Shown: piece by piece, positions 24,231 to 31,484 of the stretch
Position numbering within the stretch: the stretch's first letter is position 1
How the letters are laid out: every line of letters begins with the position of its first letter
Assembly: GCF_014645315.1 (NCBI RefSeq)
Contig: NZ_BMLQ01000009.1
Location: forward strand, 72,716-122,920
DNA length: 50,205 nucleotides
Direction of reading: 5' to 3'
DNA from: Citricoccus zhacaiensis
Lineage (GTDB): Bacteria > Actinomycetota > Actinomycetes > Actinomycetales > Micrococcaceae
Program-made: the position numbers and the translations under genes
The notes under the pieces: generated by a model
The model's input: the letters and a program-made list of their open reading frames with translations, nothing else
Told to the model about the DNA's origin: nothing
Database searches by the model: none

Positions 24231-27200
24231 GCGTCACTTCCGGTCGAGACGGAGGCGGCGGCCTTGGCCACGGCCACCTGCACGGTCTTGGTCGCATCGT
24301 CGGCGGGGTCCTGGCGCGGATCCGCGGCCCCGGAGTCCTCCAGCACCAGCTCCACCGTCAGGGTCTCCCCGGAGACGAGGTCACGGTGCACATCCACGGC
24401 CTGCACGACGGCGGCCGGTCCCGTGATCACGGTCCGCACCCGGTCCGAGACCTCCAGTCCGGCGTCCTTGCGGGCGGCCTGGACGGCCCGGATCACGTCG
24501 CGCGCCGTGCCCTCGGCGGCCATGTCCGCCGGAACCGAGGTGTCCAGCACCAGGAAGCCGCCGGGCACCACGGTGACCGCGCGCGATGCAGCCGCGGCGC
24601 CGGCGTCGGCCGCTCCGACGGTGGTCTCGAGGGAGTACTCTCCCTCGATGAGCGCGATGCCGCCCGAGACGACGGTCCCGTCCTCGGCCACGGACCAGTC
24701 ACCGGACTTGGCACCCTTGATGGCGACCTGGACCTGCTTGCCCAGGCGCGGGCCGGCAGCACGGGCGTTGACGGCCAGGGACTGGCTGATGCCGAAATCG
24801 GTGGCGGACACCTCGGCGGCGTCCTGCAGGTCCACGGACTTCAGGTTCAGCTCGTCCATGATGATGTCCGTGTAGGCGCCGGCCAGGCCGCCGGCATCCG
24901 GCACCACCACGGTCAGGGACTGCAACGGCAGCCGCACGCGGCGCTTGGCTCCCTTGCGCAACGAGGAGCCGGCCGAGGCGATGCGGCGGACGGTCTCCAT
25001 GCGTTCGACCAGGGCCTGCGCCTCCGCCTCCGAGGCGAAGCCGGCGAAGAACGGCGCGGCATCCGGGTAGTCGGTCAGGTGCACCGACCGGCCGCCGGTC
25101 AGTCCGCGCCAGATCTCCTCGGCCACCAGCGGCATCAACGGCGCCGCGGCCCGGCAGAAGGCCTCCAGGGACGTGTACAGCACGTCCAGCGCCTGGGTGT
25201 CCTCGTCGAAGAAGCGCTGGCGGGAGCGGCGGACGTACCAGTTGGTCATGGTGTCCATGTAGACGCGCAGGGCGTCGGTGGCGTCGGAGACCTCGTAGGA
25301 GTCGAGGCCGGCCTTGACCTCGCGGAGCATGCGCCCGGTGGCGGCCAGGATGTACTGGTCCAGCGGGTCCGTGGACTCATAGCGGAACGCGGCACGGTAG
25401 CCGTCCGGGCGCTCGGTGCCGTCCGCGGCCCGGCCGCGTGCCGAGTTCGCGTAGAGGCTGAAGAAGTGCCACACGTTCCAGGCCGGCAACAGGACCTGGC
25501 GGGTCGCCTCCCGGATGCCCTCCTCGGTGACCACCAGGTTCCCGCCGCGCAGGATGGGCGAGGCCATCAGGAACCAGCGCATGGCGTCGGAGCCGTCCCG
25601 GTCCAGGACCTCGGAGACGTCCGGGTAGTTCTTCAGGGATTTGGACATCTTCTGCCCGTCCGAGCCCAGGACGATCCCGTGGCTGATGACGTTGGAGAAC
25701 GCCGGGCGGTCGAACAGGGCGGTGGCCAGCACGTGCATGGTGTAGAACCAGCCGCGGGTCTGACCGATGTACTCCACGATGAAGTCGGCCGGATTGTGGG
25801 TCTCGAACCACTCCTTCGAGTCGAAGGGGTAGTGCACCTGGGCGTACGGCATGGAGCCCGAGTCGAACCAGACGTCCAGCACGTCCTCCACGCGGCGCAT
25901 CACGGCCCCGGCGGCGGCGGCCTCCGGGTCGGGGTGCGGCCGGGTCAGCTCGTCGATCCAGGGACGGTGCAGGTCCACCTCGCCCTGATCGTTGCGCGGC
26001 AACCGCCCGAAGGCCGCCTCGATCTCGGCCAGCGAGCCGTAGACCTCCTGGAGCGGATACTCCGGATGGTCCGACTCCCACACCGGGATGGGCGAGCCCC
26101 AGTAGCGGTTGCGGGAGATGGACCAGTCCCGGGCGTTCTCGAGCCACTTGCCGAACTGCCCGTGCTTGACGTTGGACGGGATCCAGTTGATGTCCTCGTT
26201 CAGCTCGACCATGCGGTCCTTGAACGCGGTGACGGAGACGTACCAGCTGGTGATGGCGCGGTAGATCAGCGGCGTCCGGCAGCGCCAGCAGTGCGGGTAG
26301 GAGTGCTCGTAGGAAGCCTCCCTGAACAGCTTCCCGGCCGCCTTCAGCGCCCGGATGATGGTCCGGTTGGCCTCGAAGGCCTGCACGCCGGCGATGTCCT
26401 GGAGCACGCCGCCGCCCCGGTTCACGTCCCCGAACAGGGGCAGGAAGCGCGCGCCCTCGTCCACGGAGAGGATCACCGGGATGCCGTGGGCCTCACAGAT
26501 CCGCTGGTCGTCCTCACCGTAGGCGGGGGCCTGGTGGACCACTCCGGTGCCGTCCTCGGTGGTGACGTAGTCGTCCACGAGGATCTGCCACGCGTGCTCG
26601 GTGCCATAGGTCTCCACATCCGTGAAGTACGTGAACAGCGGCTCGTAGGCCAGACCGCCCAGCCGGGAGCCCAGGTAGGTGCGCTGGACCGCCTCGGTGG
26701 CGGCGCCGGCGTCGGGATAGCCCAGCTCCTTGGCGTGCGCCCCCAGCAGTTCCTGCGCCAGGAGATACGAGGATCCGGCGATGTCCTCCGCCGCCTCCGG
26801 TCCGGCGGGGACCACAGCGTAGGTGATCTCCGGCCCGACGACGAGTGCCTGGTTGGTCGGCAGGGTCCAGGGGGTGGTGGTCCAGGCGAGCACGCGCACC
26901 CCGGTGAGCTGAGCCGCCAGCTCGGCGTCAGCGCCGCCGTCGGGCGTGGTCGCCGGGTCCGCGGCCAGGCCGGTGATCGGGAAGGCCACGGTGACCGAGG
27001 GATCCTGGCGGGACTTGTAGACGTCCTCGTCCATGCGCAGTTCGTGGTTGGACAGCGGGGTCTCGTCCTGCCAGCAGTAGGGCAGGACCCTGAAGCCGCG
27101 GTAGGTGAGGTCCTTGGAGTGCAGGTCCTTGAACGCCCAGAGCACGGACTCCATGAACTCGGGGTTCAGGGTCTTGTAGTCGTGCTCGAAGTCGACCCAG

Positions 27201-27679
27201 CGGGCCTGCCGGTTGACGTAGTCCTTCCACTGGTCCGTGTACTTGAGCACGGAGGCGCGGCAGGCGTCGTTGAACTTGTCGATCCCCATGGCTTCGATCT
27301 GGGCCTTGTCCGTCATGCCCAGCTGCTTCATGGCCTCGAGTTCGGCGGGCAGCCCGTGGGTGTCCCAGCCGAAGCGGCGCTCCACCCGGCGGCCCTGCTG
27401 CGTCTGGTAGCGGGCCACGAGGTCCTTGACGTAGCCGGTCAGCAGGTGGCCGTAGTGGGGCAGGCCGTTCGCGAAGGGCGGGCCGTCATAGAAGACGAAC
27501 TCGTTGCCGGAGCCGTCCTCGTGGGTGGCCGGCCGTGCGTCGATGGAGGCCTGGAAGGTGCCGTCCTCGTCCCAGTACTTCAGGACGCGCTCCTCGATCT
27601 CCGGGAAACGCGGGGAGGAGGGTGTGCCGGACTGGGCGTTCGGATCCGAGCTGGCGAGGGGGTACACGGGCGTTGCCAT
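24227..27679 (-). CDS. ileS: Isoleucyl-tRNA synthetase
   Basis: A 1150-residue class I synthetase that charges tRNA-Ile. The HIGH motif is HYGH at residues 75-78 ([13 protein letters not shown]) with WDTHGLPAE after it, and KMSKS is at 677-681. The CP1 editing domain lies between them. The [13 protein letters not shown] form marks the eukaryote-like type 2 enzymes often insensitive to mupirocin. ATG 27679 has AAGG directly upstream. A 12-bp leader helix ends exactly over this ATG, which supports the choice. A TTG 14 codons upstream is the alternative but lacks an SD. It is controlled by a T-box and followed by folC with a GTGA overlap. Confidence 0.95.
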   Translation of the reverse strand: MATPVYPLASSDPNAQSGTPSSPRFPEIEERVLKYWDEDGTFQASIDARPATHEDGSGNEFVFYDGPPFANGLPHYGHLLTGYVKDLVARYQTQQGRRVERRFGWDTHGLPAELEAMKQLGMTDKAQIEAMGIDKFNDACRASVLKYTDQWKDYVNRQARWVDFEHDYKTLNPEFMESVLWAFKDLHSKDLTYRGFRVLPYCWQDETPLSNHELRMDEDVYKSRQDPSVTVAFPITGLAADPATTPDGGADAELAAQLTGVRVLAWTTTPWTLPTNQALVVGPEITYAVVPAGPEAAEDIAGSSYLLAQELLGAHAKELGYPDAGAATEAVQRTYLGSRLGGLAYEPLFTYFTDVETYGTEHAWQILVDDYVTTEDGTGVVHQAPAYGEDDQRICEAHGIPVILSVDEGARFLPLFGDVNRGGGVLQDIAGVQAFEANRTIIRALKAAGKLFREASYEHSYPHCWRCRTPLIYRAITSWYVSVTAFKDRMVELNEDINWIPSNVKHGQFGKWLENARDWSISRNRYWGSPIPVWESDHPEYPLQEVYGSLAEIEAAFGRLPRNDQGEVDLHRPWIDELTRPHPDPEAAAAGAVMRRVEDVLDVWFDSGSMPYAQVHYPFDSKEWFETHNPADFIVEYIGQTRGWFYTMHVLATALFDRPAFSNVISHGIVLGSDGQKMSKSLKNYPDVSEVLDRDGSDAMRWFLMASPILRGGNLVVTEEGIREATRQVLLPAWNVWHFFSLYANSARGRAADGTERPDGYRAAFRYESTDPLDQYILAATGRMLREVKAGLDSYEVSDATDALRVYMDTMTNWYVRRSRQRFFDEDTQALDVLYTSLEAFCRAAAPLMPLVAEEIWRGLTGGRSVHLTDYPDAAPFFAGFASEAEAQALVERMETVRRIASAGSSLRKGAKRRVRLPLQSLTVVVPDAGGLAGAYTDIIMDELNLKSVDLQDAAEVSATDFGISQSLAVNARAAGPRLGKQVQVAIKGAKSGDWSVAEDGTVVSGGIALIEGEYSLETTVGAADAGAAAASRAVTVVPGGFLVLDTSVPADMAAEGTARDVIRAVQAARKDAGLEVSDRVRTVITGPAAVVQAVDVHRDLVSGETLTVELVLEDSGAADPRQDPADDATKTVQVAVAKAAASVSTGSDA

Positions 27680-27864
27680 CCTTGCAGGGGTCGACTGTGG
27701 TGCTGTCTGGTCTTCCTGCAAGGACGCCTGGCGTTGTCCTCGAGCTCCGGCGCGGAGATCAAGGACGACGGCGGCGCGGTACCACCCTGCTTGCCGTCCC
27801 GCTCCCCGGTGGTCCCGTGAGGCGAGATCGGCCGCTCATGACTGCTGTGACGGGCTTACCCGTC
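27677..27864 (-). promoter_or_regulatory. T-box riboswitch of ileS (translational type)
   Basis: The leader contains the canonical T-box sequence AGGGTGGTACCGCG at 27788-27775. It is framed by a GACGGC (27798-27793) / GCCGTC (27772-27767) helix, and TGGT is placed to pair with the ACCA end of uncharged tRNA. A short upstream hairpin (27840-27820) holds an ATC (27828-27826), the Ile specifier candidate. Further 5' is a 6-bp hairpin GACGGG/CCCGTC (27864-27849). Downstream, a strong hairpin (27766-27736) has no T run. A 12-bp helix pairs 27726-27715 with 27688-27677, covering the AAGG SD and the ATG. This indicates control of translation rather than termination, as known for actinobacterial ileS T-boxes. 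The 5' limit is approximate. Confidence 0.88.
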
Positions 27865-27958
27865 CGGGTCTACTGGGGCTGGCGCGTGCCGTGCCTGTTC
27901 TTCCGGAAGCTCGCCGGTGATGGCCGGGTCAGTGCTGTTGGTGCTGCTGGCGTTGATT

Positions 27959-28525
27959 CTACGCTCTTTTCTCGCTCATCTCGCCTGCGGCGCCTTTCCC
28001 GTCCTGCCCGCTCTTTCTCGGAGAATCGTCGAAGTAGTCGATCAGCGCGGTCCCCATCCCGGCGAGGACGGCGTAGGTGGCCCGCGGCCGCTTCGCACCC
28101 AGCCGGGCGATCAGATTCTCGGACCACTCGTCCGTGACCGAGGTCAGCCACATGGAACCGGCCATGAGCCCGCCGAAGAGGGCCCCCGTGACCACGGGGG
28201 CGCCGAGGCGCCGAGCCCGGGACACCTCCGCGCGGGGTTCGCCCTGCACCGCGGCCTCACGCTCGAACTGGTCCCGTTTCAGGATCAGACCACCGGTCAC
28301 CACCGCGGCAGCGATGCCGCCGGACCACAGGGCCAGGGGCTTGCGCGGGATCTTCCACAGGGGGAAGGCGGAGACGATCCCGGTGGCGGCACCCAGGCCG
28401 AGAGCCTTCCGGAGTCGTGGGATGTCCACACCGTGGTGGCCAGTGTCCGTGGTGCTCACCGCGCCGCTGTCCCTGCTGGCGTCCAGGCCCGCGGCGGTCG
28501 GCTGGTCTCGGTGCTGTCCTGCCAT
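27959..28525 (-). CDS. Hypothetical membrane protein
   Basis: A 188-residue protein of unknown family. After a ~35-residue hydrophilic N-terminus come hydrophobic segments at GAATGIVSAFPLW, LALWSGGIAAAVVTGGLIL, APVVTGALFGGLMAGSMWL and possibly TYAVLAGMGTALIDYF, then a charged tail ending in MSEKRA. ATG 28525 has a GAGGAA SD about 8 nt upstream; the GTG five codons earlier overlaps this SD. It lies between an SDR gene (21-nt gap) and the ileS T-box leader, all on the minus strand. Confidence 0.75.
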   Translation of the reverse strand: MAGQHRDQPTAAGLDASRDSGAVSTTDTGHHGVDIPRLRKALGLGAATGIVSAFPLWKIPRKPLALWSGGIAAAVVTGGLILKRDQFEREAAVQGEPRAEVSRARRLGAPVVTGALFGGLMAGSMWLTSVTDEWSENLIARLGAKRPRATYAVLAGMGTALIDYFDDSPRKSGQDGKGAAGEMSEKRA

Positions 28526-28546
28526 GCTGGAGTTCCTCACTTGGTC

Positions 28547-29332
28547 CTACGTCGTTCTGATGATCTTGAAGTTGGCCGCCTGCGCCACGGGCCGCAGCAC
28601 GATCTGGTCCAGGTTGACGTGGTGGGGCACCGAGACGGCATAGGTGCAGACATCCGCGACGTCCTCGGCGGTGAGGGGCTTCTCCACCCCCGCGTAGACA
28701 CGGTCCGCCGCCTCCTGGTCTCCGCCGAGGCGGTTCAGCGTGAACTCCTCCGTGTGCACCAATCCTGGCAGCACCTCGACCACCCGGATGTTGTGGTCCA
28801 CCTCCTCGAGGCGCAGCGCGCCGACGAGTCCGTGCTGGGCCATCTTCGCTGCGTTGTACCCGCCGCCGCCCTCATAGCTGGCGAGCGCCGCCGTCGAGGT
28901 CAGGACCAGCACGGTGCCGTGACCGGTGGCGCGGAGCAGGGGCAGGAACGCCTGGGTGGTGTTCAGGGTGCCCTGCACGTTGACGCGGTACATCCAGTCC
29001 CAGTCCCCCGCCCGGCCATCCGCCACCCGGTCGGTACCCTGCGCGCCGCCGGCGATGCACAGCACGGTGTCCACTCCCCCGCCGTCCTCGACGACCTGGC
29101 GTGCCCTGGCCATCTGCTCGGCGTCCGTGACGTCGGCGGGCACCGGGATGATGGTGCCGGTGCCCGCGGGCACCGCCTCGGCGAGGGACTCGAGCCTCTC
29201 GGCGCGGCGGGCCACGGCGTAGACGGTCCAGCCCTCAGCCGCGAGTTGAGCGGCGGTGGCCCGGCCGATGCCGGAGGAGGCCCCGGTCACGACGGCGGCG
29301 CGGTTCGGTCGGGTGTTCTTCTCACCTGTCAT
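28547..29332 (-). CDS. SDR family NAD(P)-dependent oxidoreductase
   Basis: A 261-residue classical short-chain dehydrogenase. The cofactor motif TGASSGIG is near residues 16-23, with ADVTD near 66. The catalytic Ser lies in TSTAALASYEG and the YNAAK motif provides Tyr and Lys. The layout resembles the NADP-dependent 3-hydroxy acid dehydrogenase (YdfG-like) group. The substrate is unknown. It follows the flavin oxidase gene by 19 nt in the same direction. Confidence 0.9.
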   Translation of the reverse strand: MTGEKNTRPNRAAVVTGASSGIGRATAAQLAAEGWTVYAVARRAERLESLAEAVPAGTGTIIPVPADVTDAEQMARARQVVEDGGGVDTVLCIAGGAQGTDRVADGRAGDWDWMYRVNVQGTLNTTQAFLPLLRATGHGTVLVLTSTAALASYEGGGGYNAAKMAQHGLVGALRLEEVDHNIRVVEVLPGLVHTEEFTLNRLGGDQEAADRVYAGVEKPLTAEDVADVCTYAVSVPHHVNLDQIVLRPVAQAANFKIIRTT

Positions 29333-29351
29333 GGCACCACTCTATTCACGC

Positions 29352-30872
29352 TCAGAGTTCGGCGAGTTGTTTGCCGGGATTGAGAATGCCACCGGGGTCC
29401 ACCGCGTCCTTGATCGACCGGTGCAGCCGCCGGCTCCCCTCGTCCAGTTCCCGGGGCAGCCAGGCACGCTTCAGCGATCCCACCCCGTGCTCGCCGGTGA
29501 TGGTGCCGCCCAGCTGCAGGCCGATGTCCATGATCTCCTCGAACGCCTCATGGGCCTGACGGGTGGAATCCGGGTCCTGCGCGTCGAAGAACACGGACGG
29601 GTGGACGTTGCCATCACCGGCATGGGCGACCACGGCGATCATCAGGCCGGTCCGTTCACGGATGGTCTCCAGACGGTCGTAGAACTCGGGCAAGGCCATC
29701 CGTGGCAGGCAGACATCGTCCAGCAGCTGTCCGCCGCCGTGGGTCTGCGCATGGCGTTCGAAGGCCGGCTGGGCCATCCGCCGAGTGGCCACCAGGGCGT
29801 CGCTGTCCTCTGGATCCGTGCTGAACGCGACGTCCAGGGCGCCGTGGTGTTCGGCCGTCGCGGCGAAGGCAGCCACCTCCTGCTCGGCGGCCTCCCGGTG
29901 CCCGTCCCCGTTGGACTGCATCAGCAGCAGGGCTCCGGCCTCCGCATCGAGTCCGAAGTCACCGAACTCGTTGAGGAGCGTGATGGCATGGCGGTCCAGG
30001 GACTCCAGCATCGAGGGGCGGGCGCCCGTGGCCATGAAAGCGGCCACGGCGGAGGCGGCCGCGCGTTCCGTGGGGAAGGCCGCCACGGCCGTCAACGGGG
30101 GCGGCAGCAGCGGCACCAGCCGCAACGTGACCTCCACGACGACGCCCAGGGTCCCCTCCGAGCCGACGAACAGGCCGACGAGGTCCAGTCCGGCCACTCC
30201 CTTGGCCGTCCGGTGCCCCAGCCGCGTCAGCGTGCCATCAGCCAGCACCACCTTGAGTTCCCGGACGTAGTCCCGTGTCACCCCGTACTTCACGCAGCAC
30301 AGACCGCCGGCGTTCGTGGCCACGTTCCCGCCGATGGAGCAGATCGCCACCGAGCCGGGATCCGGCGGGTACGCCAGACCGTGGGGCACGAGGGCCTCCT
30401 TGAGGGTCTGGTTGATGACCCCGGGTTCCACGGTCACCGTCTGCTCGCCGGTGTTGATCTCCAGGATCGAGTCCATCCGCTCGACGGAGAGCAGGATGCA
30501 CCCGTCCACGGCGTTCGCACCACTGGAGATGCCGGTACGGGTGCCCTGGGGCACCACCGGGATACCGAGCCGGGACGCGAACCGCAGCGTCGCCTGGACG
30601 TCCTGGACGGAACGGGCCCGCACCAGGGCCAGTGCATCGCCCACCGCGCCGAAGGGTGCCTGGTCCGCGGCATGGCCCGCCACGACGCCCGGGTCGATGC
30701 TGACGGCGCCCGGGGTGAGCTCAGGTCCCAACTCGTTGACCAGGCGCCGCGCCAGCTCCACCCGGTCAGTGCGCTCGGCCCCGGCCGGTGCGGAGCTGGT
30801 CATGCTGTGACCGAGGTTGGTGCTGTTGCCGGTGCCGGTGCTGGTGCTGGTGCCGGTGCTGGAGGGGTTCAT
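29352..30872 (-). CDS. FAD-linked oxidase (glycolate oxidase GlcD / D-lactate dehydrogenase type)
   Basis: A 506-residue flavoprotein with an N-terminal FAD_binding_4 domain (RTGISSGANAVDG, VEPGVINQTLKEAL, PDPGSVAICSIGGNVATNAGG) and a C-terminal FAD-oxidase_C domain (VAHAGDGNVHPSVF, GEHGVGSLKRAWL). Such enzymes oxidise 2-hydroxyacids such as glycolate or D-lactate; the substrate is not decidable here. The first ~20 residues are an unusual Ser/Thr/Gly repeat (STGTSTSTGTG). ATG 30872 has an AAGGA SD and overlaps the DUF488 stop by 4 nt; an internal ATG at 30803 lacks an SD. No Fe-S partner subunit is adjacent. Confidence 0.9.
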   Translation of the reverse strand: MNPSSTGTSTSTGTGNSTNLGHSMTSSAPAGAERTDRVELARRLVNELGPELTPGAVSIDPGVVAGHAADQAPFGAVGDALALVRARSVQDVQATLRFASRLGIPVVPQGTRTGISSGANAVDGCILLSVERMDSILEINTGEQTVTVEPGVINQTLKEALVPHGLAYPPDPGSVAICSIGGNVATNAGGLCCVKYGVTRDYVRELKVVLADGTLTRLGHRTAKGVAGLDLVGLFVGSEGTLGVVVEVTLRLVPLLPPPLTAVAAFPTERAAASAVAAFMATGARPSMLESLDRHAITLLNEFGDFGLDAEAGALLLMQSNGDGHREAAEQEVAAFAATAEHHGALDVAFSTDPEDSDALVATRRMAQPAFERHAQTHGGGQLLDDVCLPRMALPEFYDRLETIRERTGLMIAVVAHAGDGNVHPSVFFDAQDPDSTRQAHEAFEEIMDIGLQLGGTITGEHGVGSLKRAWLPRELDEGSRRLHRSIKDAVDPGGILNPGKQLAEL

Positions 30873-31390
30873 GATGATGGGTCCTTCTCGTGGGACTGAC
30901 GGCGTTGATGGCGTGGCTGGTCTGTGCCGCTGCTCTTGTCCTGAAGGAACCGGCACAGCACCACCGCATGGTTGATCTCGGGGTCCTTGGCCGCATACAG
31001 GAGCACAAGGTCCTTCGCGCCGTCCTTGCGGGAGTCCGCCCAGCGTTCCAGGAGCGCGTCGACGGCCGGTGCGCCGCCGTCGTCGGGCTCTCCATGGTCT
31101 CCAGGGCGTCCCGTGGCCTCCAGCTCGGCCTCGTAGCGCCGGGTGAAGTCCGCGAAGCGGTCAGGATCGTGGTGGAAGTCCTTGCGGGCTTGGTTGGAGG
31201 GGGCCACGGACTTGCACCATTCGTCCAGTTCGAGGTCTGCCTTGGCGATCCCCCGCGGCCAGATCCGGTCGACCAGGACCCGGTAGCCGCCGTCCGGGGC
31301 CTCGTAGACGCGGCGGATGCGGATCTGCGGCGGGGTGCTGCCGTGCTGACTGCCGGAATTGGTGCCGGCCCTGCTGCGTGAGGTGGACAT
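30869..31390 (-). CDS. DUF488 family protein
   Basis: A 173-residue DUF488 protein. The family signature is visible: RVYEAPDGGYRVLVDRIWPRGIAK, LDEWCKSVAPS, then FHHDPDRFADFTRRYEAEL, and a closing DLVLLYAAKDPEINHAVVL. The biochemical function is unknown. The start at 31390 gives a normal family length. A TACCGT hexamer stands exactly 6 nt before the ATG, which suggests a leaderless transcript. The stop is coupled to the flavin oxidase start (ATGA). It is divergent from valS with a 94-bp gap. Confidence 0.85.
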   Translation of the reverse strand: MSTSRSRAGTNSGSQHGSTPPQIRIRRVYEAPDGGYRVLVDRIWPRGIAKADLELDEWCKSVAPSNQARKDFHHDPDRFADFTRRYEAELEATGRPGDHGEPDDGGAPAVDALLERWADSRKDGAKDLVLLYAAKDPEINHAVVLCRFLQDKSSGTDQPRHQRRQSHEKDPSS

Positions 31391-31396
31391 GGCCCC

Positions 31397-31402
31397 ACGG
31401 TA
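31397..31402 (-). promoter_or_regulatory. Candidate leaderless -10 (TACCGT) for the DUF488-oxidase operon
   Basis: TACCGT (TANNNT) followed by six bases and the ATG at 31390; no SD is present. The -35 is weak. Confidence 0.4.
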
Positions 31403-31484
31403 GGCGGGGATCCCTCGACCCGCCATCACGCCGTCCCGCGTGACCGGTTCGGAGAGCCGGAAGGCCCGTGGGACAATCGGGACC

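Noticed and set aside
27680-27721. TTG start 14 codons upstream of the chosen ileS ATG
   Set aside because: No SD, and the leader helix is centred on the ATG at 27679. It is retained only as a possibility.
24128-27820. A 1230-codon plus-strand open frame opposite ileS and folC
   Set aside because: It is the antisense shadow of a GC-rich gene: low-complexity Gly/Val/Leu/His composition, no start context and no recognisable domain, while ileS on the other strand is unambiguous.
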